Of a stretch of 64,000 nucleotides of DNA, positions 13,048 through 25,651 are shown piece after piece; the stretch's first letter is position 1, and every line of letters starts with the position of its first letter. The notes under the pieces were generated by a model. It did no database searches. It was not told the DNA's origin and worked only from the letters and a program-made list of their open reading frames with translations. The position numbers were made by a program, and so were the translations under genes. Source of the stretch: Strobilurus pachycystidiatus (Eukaryota > Basidiomycota > Agaricomycetes > Agaricales > Physalacriaceae); assembly GCA_019915135.1 (NCBI GenBank), contig JAHLMK010000005.1, positions 2,728,001 to 2,792,000 on the forward strand. The letters run 5' to 3'.

Positions 13048-13121
13048 GGCCGGTTAGCTCAGTTGGTTAGAGCGTGGTGCTAATAACGCCAAGGTCGCGG
13101 GTTCGACCCCCGTACGGGCCA
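13048..13121 (+). tRNA. tRNA-Ile (anticodon AAU), intronless
   Basis: The 74-nt sequence folds as a cloverleaf: acceptor GGCCGGT against ACGGGCC, D arm TTAGCTCAGTTGGTTAGAGC, anticodon loop CTAATAA with anticodon AAT, and T arm with GGGTTCGACCCCC; the discriminator is A. One G:G mismatch sits in the acceptor stem; as recalled, the same mismatch occurs in animal tRNA-Ile(AAU), so it need not mean decay. An identical copy lies on the opposite strand at 19049-19122. A box and B box promoters are internal. Confidence 0.95.
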
Positions 13122-14790
13122 GCTGTTTTGCTGGAGCCACCTGTTTTGTCACCCCTTTCCAGAGTCTACGTACTACGTAGTACGCAGAGGCCTCAGTGCC
13201 GCCTCCCCGGCCCTCACTGCCTCAGGCCAGCGCCGCAGCGAATTCTGGACAGTGGGCACTGAGCGGTCACCGGTGAGCACTGCGCTCTCTCCTGGTCAGA
13301 ATCTGTTTTCACAAACTCGAACCTTCCCAAATGAGGGTTGCACTCGAACCATGACGATCACACCGCGACCGACGTCCTCAATCGATTCGTTGGCACTCAA
13401 GCTTATGACGATGGAACACAACCGATGAGGGTGCAGTCGCCGAGTCTACTGTCAGTCGTCTCTCATCCACCACGCACTTTCGACGCGTCTGATTATCGTT
13501 TGGCTGTCTCTCGTGAGTCCGCGAGGGAGGGGTTACGAGTACCCAGTGCGATGAAGCTTAGGTCCTGACTAAACACTCTCGAAGACTTCGACGAGCTAGG
13601 TGTATGTGCCATACTCGAGCCGCGTCATTCAACTTGAGTAGGATCCTCATTGGCTCAGCACGAAGTCCGTTTTCGGTCAGCTACCGTCCAATCAACAACT
13701 CGACTCGCGAACTTAGGAAGCCCCGACCGTGACGAGTGGAATCCAGACCGACGAATCCCGTATGTATCTCCGAGCCCACCGTGACAATCGCATTCCTTAC
13801 AGGCTGTTTCAACGTGCCCAGAATGAATTCGGTATGTCCATTCCTCAACGACATGAATCTGTGGCTGAGGCAATTCCAGAGCTCGTCGAGAACATCTCGT
13901 TCAGGAACGAGCATGACACTTATGAATATCGATGAAATCGAGCCACCCACGAGGGCGCCTAGTATTGTAACGCTTCACTGGCCAGAACTGCGTCCCCTGA
14001 CTTGCTACGATAGCATGGTCTTTGCTTTTGGTTTCTCGACGCCACATTCGCCGGATTGCCAATAAACAGTGCCTTGGTGTTTCGATGGAAGCGCCACAGC
14101 TGCTGTTCATGATTGATGAATTGCTCTCTGCAAACACCGGTGTATACATTCAATCCCTCTCTCCTCAAACACCGGTTTCCCTCTAGACCACGATTGATGT
14201 AGGAGCATGTATGTGATACCAGGTTACGACAGTACTCTATGGTCGTTCACTGCCCAGACGTCAACATGGTACCTTCTCGCGGCGCATAAGGAAGTCCGAA
14301 ACTTTCCTTATCTCAATTGCCTTTGGGTCGCATGTGGCGCACGCACCCACATCTTCTTTCCCCATTTTTCAGGCGCGGATCGTGTATCCTCGTTGGTCCA
14401 CTCTTCACACAATCGGATCTGGACGGTCAGTCTCGAGCGGTCTGTGTTCGGTCCTGTACAATTGTGGACGTCCGTCTCCCACTGTTTCGAGTTCTCGAGC
14501 AGATCGCAGCTAAAATACCGCTCGACTTGCAGGGTTAAGATTTGTATATCCCGACCGATACCACAAATTTGTAGACTGTCACCCGATGTGATGCTGAAGG
14601 TCAGTCTGGACTAGGGCACCGATAATCATACAAGCCCTAAGAAAGACAAATACGATAAATGCTAATGTGCGTGCGTAAGGATACAGTGTGCGGTAATAAT
14701 AAAATACAGTAGACTGAGTGGTAGGTATATACTTTATGCAATGACAACAACAACAACAACCCAAGAAAAGAACTGAAAAAATGCAATCAA
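13122..14790. other. Intergenic after tRNA-Ile; short palindrome, no gene seen
   Basis: A perfect 14-bp palindrome GTACTACGTAGTAC (13170-13183) lies 49 bp after the tRNA. The rest has only short unrelated frames; the stretch next to 14790 contains an imperfect CAA repeat in the Ett1-like gene's 3' flank. Confidence 0.35.
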
Positions 14791-16502
14791 TTACTCATCA
14801 ACATCCATCCTGTCGAGATCCAAGCCGCTTTCCTCCTCTCCTCGGCGGTACAGCGCCTCCTGTAGCTCCTCGTCCGCTGTGAGATTGCCGAGGGTCATGA
14901 ACGCCTCCGCGAGCATCTTCCTGCGGTCGTCCTCCTCCTTTGGGTCATCACTGCGCCCCTTCTCCAGATACTCGATTGCCTTGCCCAGATCGTTCCGCGC
15001 GTCCTCCGCATCCTCCGAGTCCAGCACGCCCGGCACGTCCTGCATGAGCTGATCCTCTAGCTCGGGCGCATACGCCGTGCCCGCGATGAGCCAACACTTT
15101 CCGCGCGCACGGCTGATGGTACCGCGCCAGGAATCCATGTCCGCTTCCATCTTCATCTGGTTGAGGACGGAATCAGCCCAAGAGGCCCAGAATTGGCGCT
15201 CGGAGGCATGCGGCAGCTTTTCTGCGAGAAGCATCACCTCAGAGGCGATGGTGTAGAGTTCTTTGGGCCGGCTGAACGACTCTGGGGTAGACGCGGATGG
15301 CGGTTTCATCAAGATGTCGCCGTTGCAATGGCGCGGGGTGTGCTGGGGGTGGGGCATGTGGAATATACCGCGGGAGAACTGGTCCATGGCGAGAACGATG
15401 AGGTCGTTGGGTGACGCTTTGGAGAGCAGCATGCGCCGTGTGAAGGCAGGCCGCCGCACGGCGATGGCGGCGAAGGGTGATTCAGCAGGCCAGGCGGGAT
15501 CGTCGGCGCTAAATGTGGCGGTGCACTGCGGGTTGCCGGGGGACTGTGAGATGGTGGCGTCGGCGAGGGCGACGAGAGTGCGGCCCCAGATAATAGCCAT
15601 GCGCCAGTCCTCGGGCGCATCACAGCCAGTGCCGTAGACGCGACTGGGAAGGTTCTCGCCAGTCTCAAATACATCGAGTGCAGCGAGCCAGTAAGGGATG
15701 GGAGAGCAGGGCTCCCCAGGGAGTGCGAGGCTCTCATCCTGATCGATGAGGTTGCCAAAGAGGAAGAGTGCAATGCCAAGGATGGCGTGGAATGCAGTGG
15801 GCAGTTCGAGACAATTGCTGTTTCAACAGAAGTTAGGAATGAATCTGAGATAGAACAGGGTCCGCACCATTTCCGTTTCTCATGTTTTGGGTGCCGTTCG
15901 GCGGGGGTAGGGGGGACTCTTGGGGAGGCTTCAGGTGATCGTGGGCCAGCGAAGAGGACAGAAGGATCCTCGTAAAAGTTGAGGAAAGAATGGCACTCGT
16001 GCACAACGCCGCGCAACAGAGGCAGCGCATCGTTCGGCCCGCCCGTCTCGTACTGCTCCGCCGCCTTTGCAAACAGGTCCTTCAGATCCAGCCAATCCTC
16101 CAGCTCACAGCCCGACCTTAGCTCCGTCTGCGAACCCACAAACGCCGTCGATGTCGTGTCCATGATGCGCTGTCTTCTCATCCAGCCTTTCTCTCGATCC
16201 GGCAAACGATCCAGCCGACACGTCTGAAAACGCGCAAAGTCCCAGTGAATGGCCGCCGAGTCCTCGTCGTCGCTGCTGGCGGTGCTCGAGAACGAGTTGC
16301 GCCGGCGCCGCTTGTAGCTCGAGGTCGAGGACGAGACGCTTTCGAACTCGTCGAAATCGGGGTCGTGGTCAGAGTCAGAGTCCGACGACTTCCCATCAGG
16401 GACACTGCAACGTGGTGCGGCCAGGATCGCCCTGGCCTTCCAGAGCCCTTTTGGCCGCGCTCGCTTGAGGCTCTTCGTCGACGAAGACGAGGGGATGGGC
16501 AT
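14791..16502 (-). CDS. Ett1/Nro1-like TPR-fold protein
   Basis: Two minus-strand exons, 15868-16502 and 14791-15817, joined at phase 2 by a 50-nt intron with a CTAAC branch site, give 553 residues. The N-terminal ~100 residues are basic and Ser/Asp-rich with KRRRRNSFSS, a probable nuclear signal. From about residue 145 the protein is helical: LKDLFAKAAEQYE, then DALPLLRGVVHECHSFL, ELPTAFHAILGIALFLFGNL and the C-terminal ARNDLGKAIEYLEKGRSDD. Order and spacing match the Ett1 (enhancer of translation termination) / Nro1 family, whose fission yeast member binds the prolyl hydroxylase Ofd1 and whose budding yeast member affects stop-codon readthrough; both are TPR-like nuclear proteins. The assignment rests on this helical pattern without a catalytic motif, so it is moderate. 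The acidic C-terminus (LDLDRMDVDE) is intact. Confidence 0.65.
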
Positions 16503-19048
16503 CGGAAAAGTGGGCCATGCGCCCAGGTCGCCAGGCCTTTTATTACGAGCCGCTCAGGATGGTGTGTATCCAATCTTGGTCCAGACTGGCGAGCCTCGAA
16601 CCCGATCACGATCACTTTCCATTTTCTGTCCGATTCCGTTACTGCCTCCGTCCGGACTGGCCCTTTTGATTTCGTTTTAGAGACGTGCCCAAGGCGTTTC
16701 TGGTCCTCTCAACATCGGAATCCTGTGCACTTCCATAGCAGCTCCCTCCCGTACAGCGACAACACTGATCAATCATGTCGTACTCGAATGAACATACCGT
16801 GACTGTGCATATCAATCATTCCCTCGTTGTCCAGCCAGTCAGAACGCGCGCAGGATCCCTCAGCCAATCCGAGAAGGCCGCACGGATCTTTGGTTGGATT
16901 GGCTAGCCCTAGAGGCAGCGATTGGTCAAGCTTCGAGCTCTTGCCCGCTGCCCTCATTTAAACTTCTCTCTCCCAGCGGCAGCGAGGGGTGAGTCTTACA
17001 CCTCTGAGTGTTTTGTCGACATCGTCTCCCAGCACACCCATCTAGTCAATCTCGACGCCACATCTCCGAATGCAGACACCAGCTGTAAATTAAAGGAGGT
17101 AACGTCAGCAGCACAGTCTAGCCCGACCACTGTCGAGCGAAATTGCATCTGTTGGTTGCAATCTGCTGTATGAGTATGAATCATGGCACGTCAATTGAAA
17201 CGAGTCTCGACCGCCTCACGTCCTTCGCGCGCGCCCAACGCTTCGGGCATTTCTCCGACACCGGTATACACACATTCTGCACAAATCTGATTCTTTGAAA
17301 ATCCTGATCCTATACGCCAATGATTGGTGGGCGGCAGTCTGGCGGCAGTTGAGCCCTTGACAACAGCAGCCAATGGCAGGAGGGCGGTCCAGGCTACTAT
17401 CCGTTCGACTGTATGGCTGTTGATCCGATATGCGTGTAGCTTTGTGCCCAATCGATGAGTCCGGACCGTTAAGCTTGCAAAAAGCCACAGAAAGAAGGCT
17501 CGGCCCTATGTCGCGAGGGATGAATGTCTTGCGGATAACACGACTCGCATAACGTCCCGGCGTATTGAGACAGGCGCCTGGTTCATCACACTCACTGCGC
17601 ATCCATGGACATTCTCCTTCCAAAGAGTCGAATCGAGGACCATTCAAATTACGCCGGGTCCACTGTCCAAGGATTCTTGGAAGCATCGGTAACTACCGGT
17701 ATGTGTGCCACAATCAGTCTCGACTTTGTTCAATACCCAGTAGAAGAGGTTCCAGGAAGCAAGTATGACGTTACCATCCTTGTTTGGCGTGTTTTTCTTG
17801 AGGTTGAAGGCACGTTTGTTCCCTGCTGGACCGGTCAGGGAGAGCTCGTAGCACGGGTATCAGCATCATATCACCATATGCGCATCAACAATCGAATGAA
17901 CTTGAGACCTAGGCGTCGATGGGCAGATGAACAGTCTCTACCCGCTGTTTGCTGCGGCAGACGTGCCAAAAGAAGGTTATCAACGCGACGACTTGCTATT
18001 GGTCCATTCTACTCAACAACGGTGTTTCGCGGAGATCAGTTGTTCTTAGGGGTACAGCTCACGTTACATACAAGATGTTGACCGTAGAGCTACAGCTCGG
18101 AAGAGAGTATCAGACGTAAAACCGTGACGCCTTTCAACATGCGATATCCGAGCGGCGACATCATAAGAGCACCGTACGGACCTTGTTTTCCTTTCTCCGC
18201 ATCCAGATACTATGGAGTCATATGTGGAGGACTCAAGAGCCGCCACGGTATAAATCAGATAGCAACCTTGTCCGAGACTAAAGAGCTGCAGTCAAATTGA
18301 ACCGCGACAGCGCTTGGCACACAATAACGGGTCAGATCAGAAAGAGCGAAAAAAAAACCCTCCGTCGATCTAGTGAAAAACACATACTGCAATGATAAAT
18401 CTGTGAGAATCATACAGAGAGAAGTCTTGCCCAGACGACCGATACAGAGGGCCGAGTCTTGGATCCAGTAGAGCGTCCGTGCCGTCGCCTTCTTCGTTGA
18501 GTATGTGCCTCTGTGATACGCAGTACATAGACTGGGTGGCCACTGTACGTGTCGCTATGGCTCGCGAGATCTGAAAAAATTCACAGGGTGGACAGCCGCG
18601 GCTGCCATCGTTGCTCTGAGGACCGACATCAGGACATGGGAGACGTCGGTGCCGTTCGGGTCATCATGGTCTGGGCGCAAGCCTTATTGAAGTTATTCTG
18701 GAAGGCCGACTGCGATCTGAGTTTGATCATGTTTCTGCCATGTTCTTGCTTTTGGCTTGCCACCGTGCGCGGATCGTCTCGGACTCTCCAACTGGCGACC
18801 ATCTCATCGCGCCAAAAATTCCCCGATATGCTCATGTCGCCAAAGGTGAGTGCCGAGTGCCGAGGCCCCAGCGATTACAAGCGAGTCGCGCGACGCGAGG
18901 ATTTTGAAGCAAATAATACTTCCCAAGAATCAATAGTAAAGATTCAAAAAGCGAGCAGAACTGAGAAGAATCAAGATTCACATTGTATATATTATAAGAT
19001 TGAAAAATTAAATTCTGGTCCAATGCTGTGCGACGGATGACAAAAAGC
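16503..19048. other. Gene-poor interval with one weak arrestin-like fragment
   Basis: The only notable frame is plus-strand 17605-18081, opening LPKSRIEDHSNYAGSTVQGF, which faintly recalls the start of an arrestin N-domain but breaks down soon after. It could be a relic or chance. No other supported feature. Confidence 0.3.
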
Positions 19049-19122
19049 TGGCCCGTACGGGGGTCGAACCCGCGACCTTGGCGTTATTAGCACCACGCTC
19101 TAACCAACTGAGCTAACCGGCC
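19049..19122 (-). tRNA. tR​NA-Ile (anticodon AAU), second copy, inverted
   Basis: Reverse complement of 19049-19122 is identical over 74 nt to the tRNA at 13048-13121, including the acceptor-stem G:G mismatch and the AAT anticodon. Flanking bases diverge almost at once apart from short T-rich downstream tracts, which act as RNA polymerase III terminators (plus-strand AAAAA at 19042-19046). Confidence 0.95.
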
Positions 19123-19308
19123 ATGTCATTGGGTGAATGTATCCCTGAGTATTCTGAGACAGGCGTCCGTATTTTGGCGTATGACCCATCGCACAAGTCT
19201 CTGCCGTCAGATCAGGTCGGGAATGTAGATAGAAATATATGTCTATTAGGCTATGCGGGTCTACGATCAGTAACGTACAACATTGAATTCATCAGTATCT
19301 CAAAAGCA

Positions 19309-22300
19309 TCACGACAAATCAAACCCAGCACCGGACATGATGGCCTTTAGAAGCTTCTCCCTCATGACCCGCGGAGTCCTATACATCGGCAACTACACCC
19401 ATCAGTCCACACGAAATCAGCGACAAAAGGAAACTTACTTTCAGGAGATTGACACAAGTACTACTCGTCGGCAGTCTCTGCTCGTCGATCCCCGCGTCCC
19501 TGATGGAGAAATTTGGCATGAGCTCCTTGAATCCCAGCAAAGGCGGCCGACTGCAGCTTGTGGCGAATCTTAAGAAAGCCCTCCGTTCCTCCTGGTTGAA
19601 CGTCTCAAGCACGGACCAGAACATCTCAATTTGCGCTCCGTCCGCGTTGTACATCCCGCCGTACTTGGTGTTGGCCCTCAGGTCATTGAAGTCGATCAAG
19701 GTATCCACTCCGCCCATCAGAATTTGCACCTCCTGCTGGTTGAACATTCTGTGAGATCGCCATGAGAACCGAATGTCTGAGTAAAAAGAAGGGTCGGAGA
19801 CGTACCTAAGCCACCTCGGCTGGATAACCTCCCTCAACCCCTCGAAGAAACTCTCGCTCTGCACCTTGATCTGCTTCGACAGCTTATAATTCGCCATGAG
19901 CCAAATGTACTGCACCCTGTTTTCCTTCGTCACCGCAACGCTACTTCCATTCGGGACGAGATCAATCGTCTTGTTCACCCCAAACTCGTCAATGTTCACG
20001 TTGAAGTTGAGCGCCAAGTCCGCCACGTCGCCATCGTAGTGCTTGAGGAAGAGAAGACCTTTGTATAGCACGTCGTCGAGACTTGCCAAGTCGTCAAATA
20101 CGGTCTGTCGGCCTAGCAACTTCGCGATAAAAAACGACGCAAAGGCAACATCTACGAGTATGCCCTCGTACATGGCCTTGCCGAGTATCTTCCCGATGAA
20201 GCGATACCATCTCAAGCTGATCGCTAATACAAGTGTCAGTCTCAAATCGCCCGCATCGAAGAAGATCGCTACTCACACTCCCTAGTAAACGCCGTCGGAC
20301 TAGGATACAACTCCTGCTGGTTATTCGGCAACCACAATCCCCGATTCGTATCAAACACCTCCTTGCACAAACTCGTAAAGAACTCCTTGAAGACGCCGCC
20401 CCCATCAATCCCCGCCTCCAAGTTCCCAAACTGGTCCTGGAACTCAATCTGGAAGGGCGACTTGATGTCGATGCCGCTATTGTCAGGGTCTCCCTCCAGC
20501 TTGTTGAAGCCGTCCTCTGCAACGCGTTCGCGCCGTATGCGCACAACTGGTCGGGACTCGGGGTCGTACGCAAAGCGAGGCCGCGCGGTGCGCACGCGGT
20601 CGGCGGTGACGAAGGAGCGAAACATTCTGACGCGGACTTCGAAAGGGATGACGAAAGGGATGTTGTTGAGGATCCCGAGTCGCGGTGAGATGTCGGCTAT
20701 CTGTTTGCGGGAACGGTTCGGTGGCAGGTCGACGCCTGTGACTAGGAGTTCCTCCTCGTATACAGCGGCATCCACGAAACTTTGCAACTCGGCTTCATCT
20801 GTCAGAATGTGCCAGTGCTCGGGCGTCAAGAAAGGCTTTCTTGAGCTGCAATAGGGTATGGGTAAAAGTGCTGAATTGGTGGGGAAAGACTGACTCACTC
20901 CCTGGTTCGTATCGCAACTAAGCACTTCGTCGCTCTATCACGAACACCATCCCAGGTGACCCTAACCCCAGGACAAACATCCGACTTGGCTGCATCCTTC
21001 CAGAACAGCGAGTAGGCAATATTCAACAGCTGCTTCGTCCAGACCGTCAACTCGTTGAGATTTAGCGCATTCTGACTCTTGGTTCCAGGCTCTGAGAAAA
21101 ACTCCTCATCTCCCATCGTCAACAGCGCCTGGGTGTACGCATCGCAAAGCAGTAACATCGAGGGCCATACGTCCGAGAATTTGGGGTCATAAACGGAGTC
21201 CCCATGCTCCCGGCCTAACGCACTCGAGCGGACCTCCAATCGGTATATCTCGCGGATCCATCCAGGCAACACTGTCGATAGAATAATGCTTTTCTGCGAT
21301 GGCCATACACCAGATAACGCGAAGAAGAAGCGGATAAGCTCCTTGTAACGTTGAGCATGTGCCTTTAACGCGTTCAGATGCGCCAAAGATGGTAGCGTTT
21401 GTAACCGCTTGAGTGTACGAGCATCGAATTGGGGCAAGGGAGGTGAATTGGGTTTGTTGAAGCTCGATACAACAACAACAGAGATATCTTCATCGTCGGA
21501 ATCGACATCCGCGGTCCATTGTGTATCCTGGGCCGACTTCTCCATTGACTTGGGATCAAGCGCGCCGACGGGAAGAGAGTCAAATATGTTGGAAAGAAGG
21601 TTGAGATACGCGGGTAGAACCTTCTTTAACGTCGCGTAGCGTGGTGGAGTCACGAAAGTCAAAAGATTGGCCACGATATGCACGCGAGATTCGACAGATA
21701 AAGGTCTGGCAAGCTGAACGAGCGATACATGTGCGAGAGGAAGGTTGGAGGAGAGCTGCATGAGGGAGTTGATCGGCATACGGTTAGGGAGGAGGGATAT
21801 CGTCAAGATGAAGTCGAATAAATCGTTGATAGCCGTGAAAAACTCGGTATTTGACGGAGAGAATATGGTGAACGGGTATGTCGTGGATGACACGACCAAC
21901 GGCAGTCGTGCCGAGGTCTTGGGATAGGCCAATAAGGCAGTGGAGAGAAGGGAGTAGTAGGAGCGGGGGAGAAGATAACGCAGAACTGGCGCGCCGCTCT
22001 GCGGATGGATTAGCAGCTTATCGAGGGTCTGGAGGTACAGTAGAGAGTTCGGATGACTAAGTAAGCATGAGCGGCGAAGAAGACATACAGCATTTCATAA
22101 ACTCACTCACTTTGCGGCCACAGCTTGCAGTAATCGGACGCTTAGCTGCCTGGCCAAGACAATCCAACTCGTCGACATCTCGCTCGTCGTCCAGTCCGCC
22201 GCTGCCATCGCCGAGCACCACTGCCCTAGCGCTTCAGGGTCCTGGCCCAACAGCACGAGACACCGCATTCCCGAAAGCCCTGTCACGTCGCCATCGAACG

Positions 22301-22514
22301 TCCTTCGCAGGTCCGACCGTATCCCCTGCTTGGAAAGGACACCCCGCCACTGCGACTGTATCCGGATAGCGGCGTCACTGCGCCGCTTCTGTTCCAGCCG
22401 TAGCTCCCGTCGCTGTTTGACCTGGTCAAACAGCGCTGCCTGCGACTGCGGCGCGCCAGATGACGATCCGCCAAGATTGATCTTTCTCTTGTTTTCGTCG
22501 CCAAAGAGCGACAT
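19309..22514 (-). CDS. hul5: HECT-type E3 ubiquitin ligase (Hul5/UBE3C family)
   Basis: Six minus-strand exons (22111-22514, 20899-22056, 20277-20845, 19806-20223, 19439-19748, 19309-19392) total 2943 nt, 980 residues, all phases consistent. The N-terminus MSLFGDENKRKINLGG followed by an IQ-like helix (AAIRIQSQWRG) is characteristic of the Hul5/UBE3B/UBE3C group. The C-terminal ~380 residues are a HECT domain: PFVIPFEVRVRMFRSFV, GIDGGGVFKEFFTSLCKE, RWYRFIGKILGKAMYEGILV, PPLLGFKELMPNFSIRDAG and LPTSSTCVNLLKLP, with catalytic Cys about residue 948, and the usual GAGFDLS end. It would accept ubiquitin from an E2 on that Cys and pass it to substrates; yeast Hul5 acts with the proteasome on misfolded proteins. 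The last exon (84 nt) is needed to complete the HECT C-lobe. Length is within the family's range. Confidence 0.93.
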
Positions 22515-25060
22515 GATGGTCCAGAAGAGAGTTGGTAAGGCGCATCCCCGGCGCCCGCCTCATTACGCGTCGCTAGCACGTGCACGGGATCTCCCGGCGC
22601 GATCGATTGTGCTCGAACACTGGTGACTGGTCTGACCTAGTGGTCTTCCTCCACAGACCACCATCTCGCTCTCTCAACATGCTGTCAAACACGATACTTC
22701 TTTGCTCAAATTGCAAGTCGATCCTACGGCGAGCGTGCTATTACCAAATGGTGTCCGTACCCTCAGAATGCCTTGCCTCCGACTTCTTCTATTCCAGCGA
22801 CGCGCCAAAGGCTTCATGACGCTTGGGCGGCCGAGGGACCCACGAGTACGTTACAAATGCATATAGCAACGAAAGGGGGCATACTCATACCTGCGCTATA
22901 GCTGTCTCGAGTACCGCCAACTCATTGCATTCAGAACAATCATGCCATAAGTAGCGCCAACCTACTTCTGCCCTCCATATCACCTCTTGTATATCCTCAC
23001 CCATGACAGAAAACCATAAATCATGCCAAATACCACCACTAGCTATAAGTTGCATAGACGACCCTTTCCAAACGCAAAGCGGACTGTGGACACCACGTTT
23101 GGCTTCCGTATGGTGATCCCCCAGACCAAGTATGCCTCGGGTCCCCGGATGACGCGAGTGAGTTGTCTCATCCTAGTGACTTGGTATTGAAGGATGCGGT
23201 GCGTACCCAACCCCGGTTCCTCTATATCTTCCCGATCGATTGTCTAAATGGCCTGCAGAAATCCCAATGGAAGCGTACGCGCTTTACAGTGATGTGGCGT
23301 TCTTCCCTTCCATTTGTTGGTTTTGGGTGGACCTCACAAAGAGAATTCATGTACCGTGATGAATGAAGGTCACATAAACCGAAAGGTTGTCCATACCGGT
23401 CTTGTCAAGCGGAAACTCTGCATTGAGCTGGTAGGTAATGCGATCCATCTATTTTACGCCTCTCATCCTCTTTGAGCTAGTCGCTATGCATGTTCAAGGA
23501 GGGCACCCTCTACAGCGGCGTCGGTGCCATACTTGGAGCTTGCTTGCTGCGACCGATGTGAGATGTACCCGCCGCTGAACCTGTGCACGCTCCGAACCCC
23601 ATTCCAAACTTCCGCCCCAGTGCGAACTTGGTGGCGACAGGAAGTTGGAACCTGTTCAGGTATGCTCACCTAATCTCGGTTCTATCTATGATCTGACCAT
23701 TGTTCTGTCTTAGTCGAAATCGGCTTCGCGGCGATGGATATGACTATCTGACTCGTCTCTCGTCAAGCAGATGATGATGGGCCGCATTCAAACATGGCTG
23801 TTTCTTGCTGCGTTAGCTGCACGTCGAGCTCTTGACTAGGCGGCTACGGCTACGACTGCACACGTTTCCTTCGTGCGATGTTGATGATGCGGATTACGGG
23901 CTTGCTGGTATGGCCTTAGTGGCTCACTTCCTCGCAACATCCATTGACAATGTTTCTGAGACTTATGCTTTAGCTCAAACTGTTCGCACTGTAGCACTGG
24001 GTCTACACGACGTCTCAGTTCCAATCCGAACCGGAGTTGCAGTTTCTTTTGGACAGGTCTATCAACCGGCTTTGACTCGAAGACAGCATGGTCCGCGTAT
24101 CTTCTCTCCGTATTACGCTGAATACTGACGTGATGAATTAGCTGTTCGCGATATATGGCAATCGAGTCGATAGGTGTGGAGCATGCTTTCGACACAGAGT
24201 CCACTGGTAGTGGCTCACCTCCCACGTCTTGCAGCCAATGACGATTTGTTTGAGAGCTGAAAGAACGCCTAGACGCTGTTGTCGTCAGTCATTGTTGATT
24301 GCTCTACGGCTAGACACATAATATAGCAGGTGCGGTTCCGCCGACCGCCTTCTGACTAGTGCTAGGTCCTGCAGGCGGTTCTTCTGTTCATTACCTTCCA
24401 AGATGGAACCAAGACACACGTCCCCCGTAGAGCTCTAGAGTACTTGGAGGTTGTATGTCGCATATCAGCTCCTTTGGTTCAGCTATGATCTGACCATATG
24501 TACAGCGGGACCTTAGGGAAGCCACGCCTGGTGCGAAGCATGCAACGTAGAGTAGCTCTCAGCTGTCGAAGATATCACCACCTCCCGTACGAGTATCACG
24601 TTCGTATCTACTACCGAAACATCCTGGTATTGAATAGCTGACCTCTGTCTTAGCATGAGATCGTCCACTTTCAACATTCTACTCTTGCCTCGATGGCTTG
24701 TGCACGTCCTACCAGTTCTCGGACGCTGGTCTTGTTCAACGATGCCCCAGTATGAACGTCGCACAAGAAAGGATGCCGGGTGCGAACAGGATTCGCACAC
24801 TCAGTATGTAATTCCAACTACGCTCATAGTCGGGGACTCAGCTTTGACGCACAGCCATAGCGTCATGGCCTATACTCTGCATGTCAGAGCGATGTTGTCG
24901 CTGCTGTATGACAGCCGCCTTTGGGAGATGCAGTCGAAGAGGCTTTCTGCGAACTGCCAAGTATGGTCGGAACGTAACGAGCGAGGTGTATAAAGTCTGT
25001 CGGTATGGACTGCGGACGCTGGCAGGAAGGACACCACCAAACATTGAGTCGTCCATCCAG
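22515..25060. other. Gene-poor interval
   Basis: Only short frames. A 15-base sequence CTATGATCTGACCAT occurs at about 23686 and again about 800 bp later, hinting at diverged repeats. A TATA box for the next gene lies at 24989. No gene supported. Confidence 0.35.
24989..24994 (+). promoter_or_regulatory. TATA box (TATAAA) of the DUF6699-like gene
   Basis: TATAAA lies 72 bp upstream of the chosen ATG at 25061. It supports that start over the longer in-frame ORF opening at 24881, which would place the TATA box inside the coding sequence. Confidence 0.5.
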
Positions 25061-25651
25061 ATGTCTTTCTCCAACACCCACCACTCTAGCATCCGAGTCG
25101 GCGGTGAGCGCTTTAACGACAACACTCCCCCCACCAATCCACCCAGCCCCTTGATGGGTAATATCCCCCTGCCGGGTAATACCCCCCTACCACCCGTCGA
25201 TGGTTCATCCGCACCTTGCGCTGCTCTTACCCCCGGACACGACGACTCTTACTGTTTCGATTTCTCCCTTCTGAGCGACAAAACCCGTCGCCAAGCCCTC
25301 GCCTCCAAGATTCACCAGATCAAGAGCGATCCGAAGGGTCAACAGGCGGCCACAGTGCCGGCTTTCGCAGAGTTGACTCTAATTTGCAGTGGCTTGCCCT
25401 GGAAAGTCGTCGTTCAGCCGGTTGATGGCAACGGAATCGTCACTGCTCATGATGTTTTGTCCGCCATCCAAAGCGCGCTTCTGACGCCTGTGACGAATGC
25501 TGAGTTTGCGATTTTGGGTAGCGAGTTGAAGCGACTCAAAAAGACTGGTTTACGGCGGGTGGATTGCTTGAAGGGGAAGGCCATGTTTACTGGCATCAAG
25601 TCGGTTAGCGATGGGAGATGGGAGATCTGCTTTCAGAAGAATAAACCGTGA
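25061..25651 (+). CDS. DUF6699-like domain protein
   Basis: A single exon of 196 residues. The first ~75 residues are Pro/Asn/Ser-rich and probably disordered. The C-terminal ~110 residues read LPWKVVVQPVDGNGIVTAHD, VLSAIQSALLTPVTNAEFAI and GLRRVDCLKGKAMFTGI. This order (W-x-V strand, DVL-x-AI helix, RRVD-x-L-x-G strand) is the pattern of the DUF6699 family, common as many paralogues in agaricomycetes and of unknown function. The start at 25061 is preferred over the upstream in-frame extension because of the TATA box at 24989. No signal peptide or membrane segment. It stands alone between two gene-poor stretches. Confidence 0.75.
   Translation: MSFSNTHHSSIRVGGERFNDNTPPTNPPSPLMGNIPLPGNTPLPPVDGSSAPCAALTPGHDDSYCFDFSLLSDKTRRQALASKIHQIKSDPKGQQAATVPAFAELTLICSGLPWKVVVQPVDGNGIVTAHDVLSAIQSALLTPVTNAEFAILGSELKRLKKTGLRRVDCLKGKAMFTGIKSVSDGRWEICFQKNKP

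Noticed and set aside
16581..16610. B-box-like sequence (minus strand GGGTTCGAGGCTCG) suggesting a tRNA
   Set aside because: No matching A box, anticodon arm or acceptor stem at the right distance.
24881..25060. 60-residue N-terminal extension of the DUF6699-like gene
   Set aside because: Cys/Arg-rich, unlike the rest, and it would place the TATA box at 24989 inside the coding region.
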